34,249 nt of DNA from Bacteriovorax sp. (lineage in GTDB: Bacteria > Bdellovibrionota > Bacteriovoracia > Bacteriovoracales > Bacteriovoracaceae): assembly GCA_014378525.1 (NCBI GenBank), contig JACMNL010000056.1, forward strand, positions 1 to 34,249. The letters are read 5' to 3'. This document shows positions 34,027 through 34,249 of the stretch, in pieces. The notes under the pieces are model-generated. The model had not been told where the DNA came from. It worked only from the letters and a program-made list of their open reading frames with translations, and did no database searches. The position numbers and the translations under genes were made by a program. Every line of letters starts with the position of its first letter. The first letter of the stretch is position 1.

Positions 34027-34249
34027 TTATTTTCCGGCCTTAATTTGTGCAGCTTTTTCGTAAACCATTTCAAGTCCACCAACAAGGTAGAAGGCTTGCT
34101 CTGGTAACTCATCAACTTCACCGTTAAGAATTGCCTTGAATGCTTTAATTGTATCTTCCATCTTTACGAATTTACCTTTTAGACCTGTAAACTGCTCAGC
34201 TACGAAGAACGGTTGAGAAAGGAATTTTTGAACCTTTCTAGCTCGCCCT
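34027..34249 (-). CDS. atpD: ATP synthase F1 beta subunit, C-terminal end (partial)
   Basis: The minus-strand frame enters from the window edge and ends at a TAA at 34027-34029 (the final bases read AAGGCCGGAAAATAA), leaving about 73 residues. The sequence [18 protein letters not shown] followed by TGLKGKFV is the very conserved C-terminal domain of the catalytic beta subunit of F-type ATP synthase. The nucleotide-binding domain lies beyond the window. The stretch after it (atpC, 28 bp later) confirms the operon. Confidence 0.95.
   Translation of the reverse strand, partial: GRARKVQKFLSQPFFVAEQFTGLKGKFVKMEDTIKAFKAILNGEVDELPEQAFYLVGGLEMVYEKAAQIKAGK

Noticed and set aside
1..34249. CRISPR arrays, tRNA or rRNA genes, insertion sequences, prophage or defence genes
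   Set aside because: Looked for in all gaps; no repeat array, tRNA-like cloverleaf, transposase, integrase or recognised defence protein was seen.

Overview
The window looks like chromosomal DNA from a low-GC (roughly 38-40% by eye) Gram-negative bacterium. The best guess is a Bdellovibrio-and-like organism of the Bacteriovorax/Peredibacter type. This is inferred from the AT-rich coding sequence, the many secreted or periplasmic proteins without clear relatives, the outer-membrane beta-barrels ending in Phe, the LPS-export permease and the peptidase/inhibitor-type secreted proteins. No rRNA, tRNA, CRISPR array, phage or insertion sequence is visible. Genes are packed very tightly: no gap reaches 300 bp, and the longest (about 180 bp, 30316-30495) is a regulatory region.

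Layout, left to right. The tail of a beta-barrel protein (1-96) ends at a bidirectional terminator. A minus-strand block follows: galU, an unknown periplasmic protein, priA, then a 691-residue secreted coiled-coil protein. A plus-strand run from about 6.2 to 11.1 kb holds an outer-membrane protein (apparently with an ATT start), a CFI-box protein, an LptF/LptG permease, def, fmt and rpe. A small membrane protein then precedes hutH-hutU. Two minus-strand secreted genes (a DUF333-like protein and a papain-like peptidase) separate hutHU from hutI. HutH, HutU and HutI together convert histidine to N-formimino-glutamate; the last step (hutG or hutF) is not in the window.

After hutI come a Kazal-type lipoprotein, a membrane-anchored TlpA-like thioredoxin on the opposite strand, a pilin-like small protein and glpK. 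A minus-strand block carries tag, radA and ligA (DNA repair and replication), preceded in transcription by a short helix-turn-helix/coiled-coil protein translationally coupled to an outer-membrane barrel with a FlgT-like domain. Next come a patatin-like phospholipase and a GT87-type glycosyltransferase (overlapping genes), a diheme cytochrome c, an XRE regulator with a coupled membrane protein behind an elaborate operator, a large membrane-anchored periplasmic protein, and the end of the ATP synthase operon (atpD partial, atpC).

The most notable non-gene signals are: a likely AUU start codon; five of six convergent gene pairs whose stop codons overlap or abut, with no terminator; a set of 31-32 bp spaced CTTTACA sites around an inverted repeat before the XRE gene; a perfect 11-bp inverted repeat built of GAGTACTC palindromes after atpC; several candidate leaderless or near-leaderless promoters; and an apparent excess of GGCC. 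I see no complete defence or mobile system. Identifications rest on motif recognition only; no database search was possible.
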